Shown piece after piece: positions 5,988 to 6,346 of a DNA stretch of 6,346 nt. The notes under the pieces are model-generated. The model had not been told where the DNA came from and ran no database searches. It saw nothing but the letters and a program-made list of their open reading frames with translations. The translations under genes and the position numbers were made by a program. Position 1 is the first letter of the stretch. Each line of letters begins with the position of its first letter. The DNA comes from an uncultured bacterium (GTDB lineage Bacteria; Bacillota; Clostridia; Lachnospirales; Lachnospiraceae), in assembly GCA_947071365.1 (NCBI GenBank), contig CAMTFT010000116.1, positions 1 to 6,346 of the forward strand, in the 5' to 3' direction.

Positions 5988-6078
5988 AAATTTATCTGCG
6001 CGAAAACGGTTCGTGTATATTATATGCAAAAATGCAGAAACTACTTTTTGAAGTAAAAATTATTCAGGAGGTAGGATT
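5988..6078 (+). promoter_or_regulatory. AT-rich spacer with possible weak promoter/hairpin
   Basis: This 91-bp spacer separates dctM from the DUF1540 gene. It contains TATATTATAT (6016-6025), which could supply a -10 element, but no good -35 lies 16 to 18 bp upstream. Short dyads occur: CGAA/TTCG around 6001-6013, TGCA-AAAA-TGCA (6025-6036) and TACTT-TTTG-AAGTA (6042-6055). None is a convincing terminator for dctM. The AGGAGG at 6066-6071 is the ribosome site of the next gene. Confidence 0.25.
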
Positions 6079-6346
6079 ATGCCAGCTTTAGTTTGTTCCG
6101 CGCAGAATTGTGTTTACAATAACGCAATGTATTGCAGCAAGGGTGATATCAAAATAGGCGGAGAGGACGCTACAGTCTGTCAGGATACGCGCTGCGAGAG
6201 CTTTGAGGAGAGAAGAAGAGAAAATGTCAGAAGCTCCGTGGGCTCTCCGTCCATTGAAACTGATATTAAATGTGAGGCATGCAACTGCAAGTACAACGAT
6301 GAATGCATCTGCCATGCAGATCATGTGGATATTTCCGGAGCAGCGG
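6079..6346 (+). CDS. Cys-rich DUF1540 domain protein, 3' end cut by window
   Basis: The first 89 codons of a gene that runs off the right edge. ATG 6079 has a perfect AGGAGG at 6066-6071, 7 bases upstream. The first domain has C6-x4-C11-x7-C19 and then C34-x4-C39 followed by ESF, the five-cysteine layout of DUF1540, a small presumed metal-binding domain common in Clostridia. A linker rich in Arg, Glu and Ser (40-62) leads to a second copy with C65, C68, C70, C76 and C78; the rest of it lies outside the window. Two-domain DUF1540 proteins are usual in this group and have no signal peptide, so a cytoplasmic role is likely. No function is established. It is separated from dctM by 91 bp and there is no functional reason to link it to the TRAP genes. 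Confidence 0.85.
   Translation, partial: MPALVCSAQNCVYNNAMYCSKGDIKIGGEDATVCQDTRCESFEERRRENVRSSVGSPSIETDIKCEACNCKYNDECICHADHVDISGAA

Noticed and set aside
6001..6014. Possible catabolite-response (cre) site after dctM
   Set aside because: It keeps the central CG and the A/T flanks but misses three of the conserved outer bases, and it lies downstream of dctM rather than at its promoter.

Overview
The window looks like a chromosomal segment from a Gram-positive, moderate-GC Clostridia member. Lachnospiraceae is my best guess. The reasons are strong purine-rich Shine-Dalgarno sites before nearly every gene, a Cys-rich DUF1540 protein, and a NEW3/ABC-2 gene set of a kind often seen in gut Firmicutes. 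The family-level placement is inference. All supported genes lie on the + strand. I see no RNA gene, mobile element, CRISPR array or phage sequence.

Region 1 (1-330) has no complete gene. It holds a perfect 7-1-7 palindrome, an imperfect hairpin, a terminator-like stem-loop with a T-rich tail (probably ending an upstream gene), a weak promoter candidate and a 6-5-6 dyad ahead of the first gene.

Region 2 (331-3501) is a tight three-gene operon. It encodes a secreted, membrane-anchored protein with three Ig-like/NEW3-type repeats, an ABC ATPase and a six-helix ABC-2 permease. Spacing is 2 bp between the first two genes, and the last two overlap by 56 bp in different frames. The parts fit one transporter with an extracytoplasmic accessory subunit; the substrate cannot be read from the sequence.

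Region 3 (3502-5987) starts with a good sigma-A-type promoter directly after the permease stop. It drives a GTG-start, 134-residue exported protein with a histidine- and tyrosine-rich mature part that I do not recognise. A 118-bp gap without an obvious promoter follows, then dctQ and dctM, the two membrane subunits of a TRAP transporter, overlapping by 1 bp. No DctP solute-binding protein is present, so the small secreted protein occupies the position where dctP would often be found.

Region 4 (5988-6346) is a short AT-rich spacer and the 5' part of a Cys-rich DUF1540-type gene cut by the window end.

The most interesting unknowns are the small secreted protein next to a TRAP QM pair without its binding protein, and the three-repeat NEW3 protein as partner of the ABC-2 exporter.
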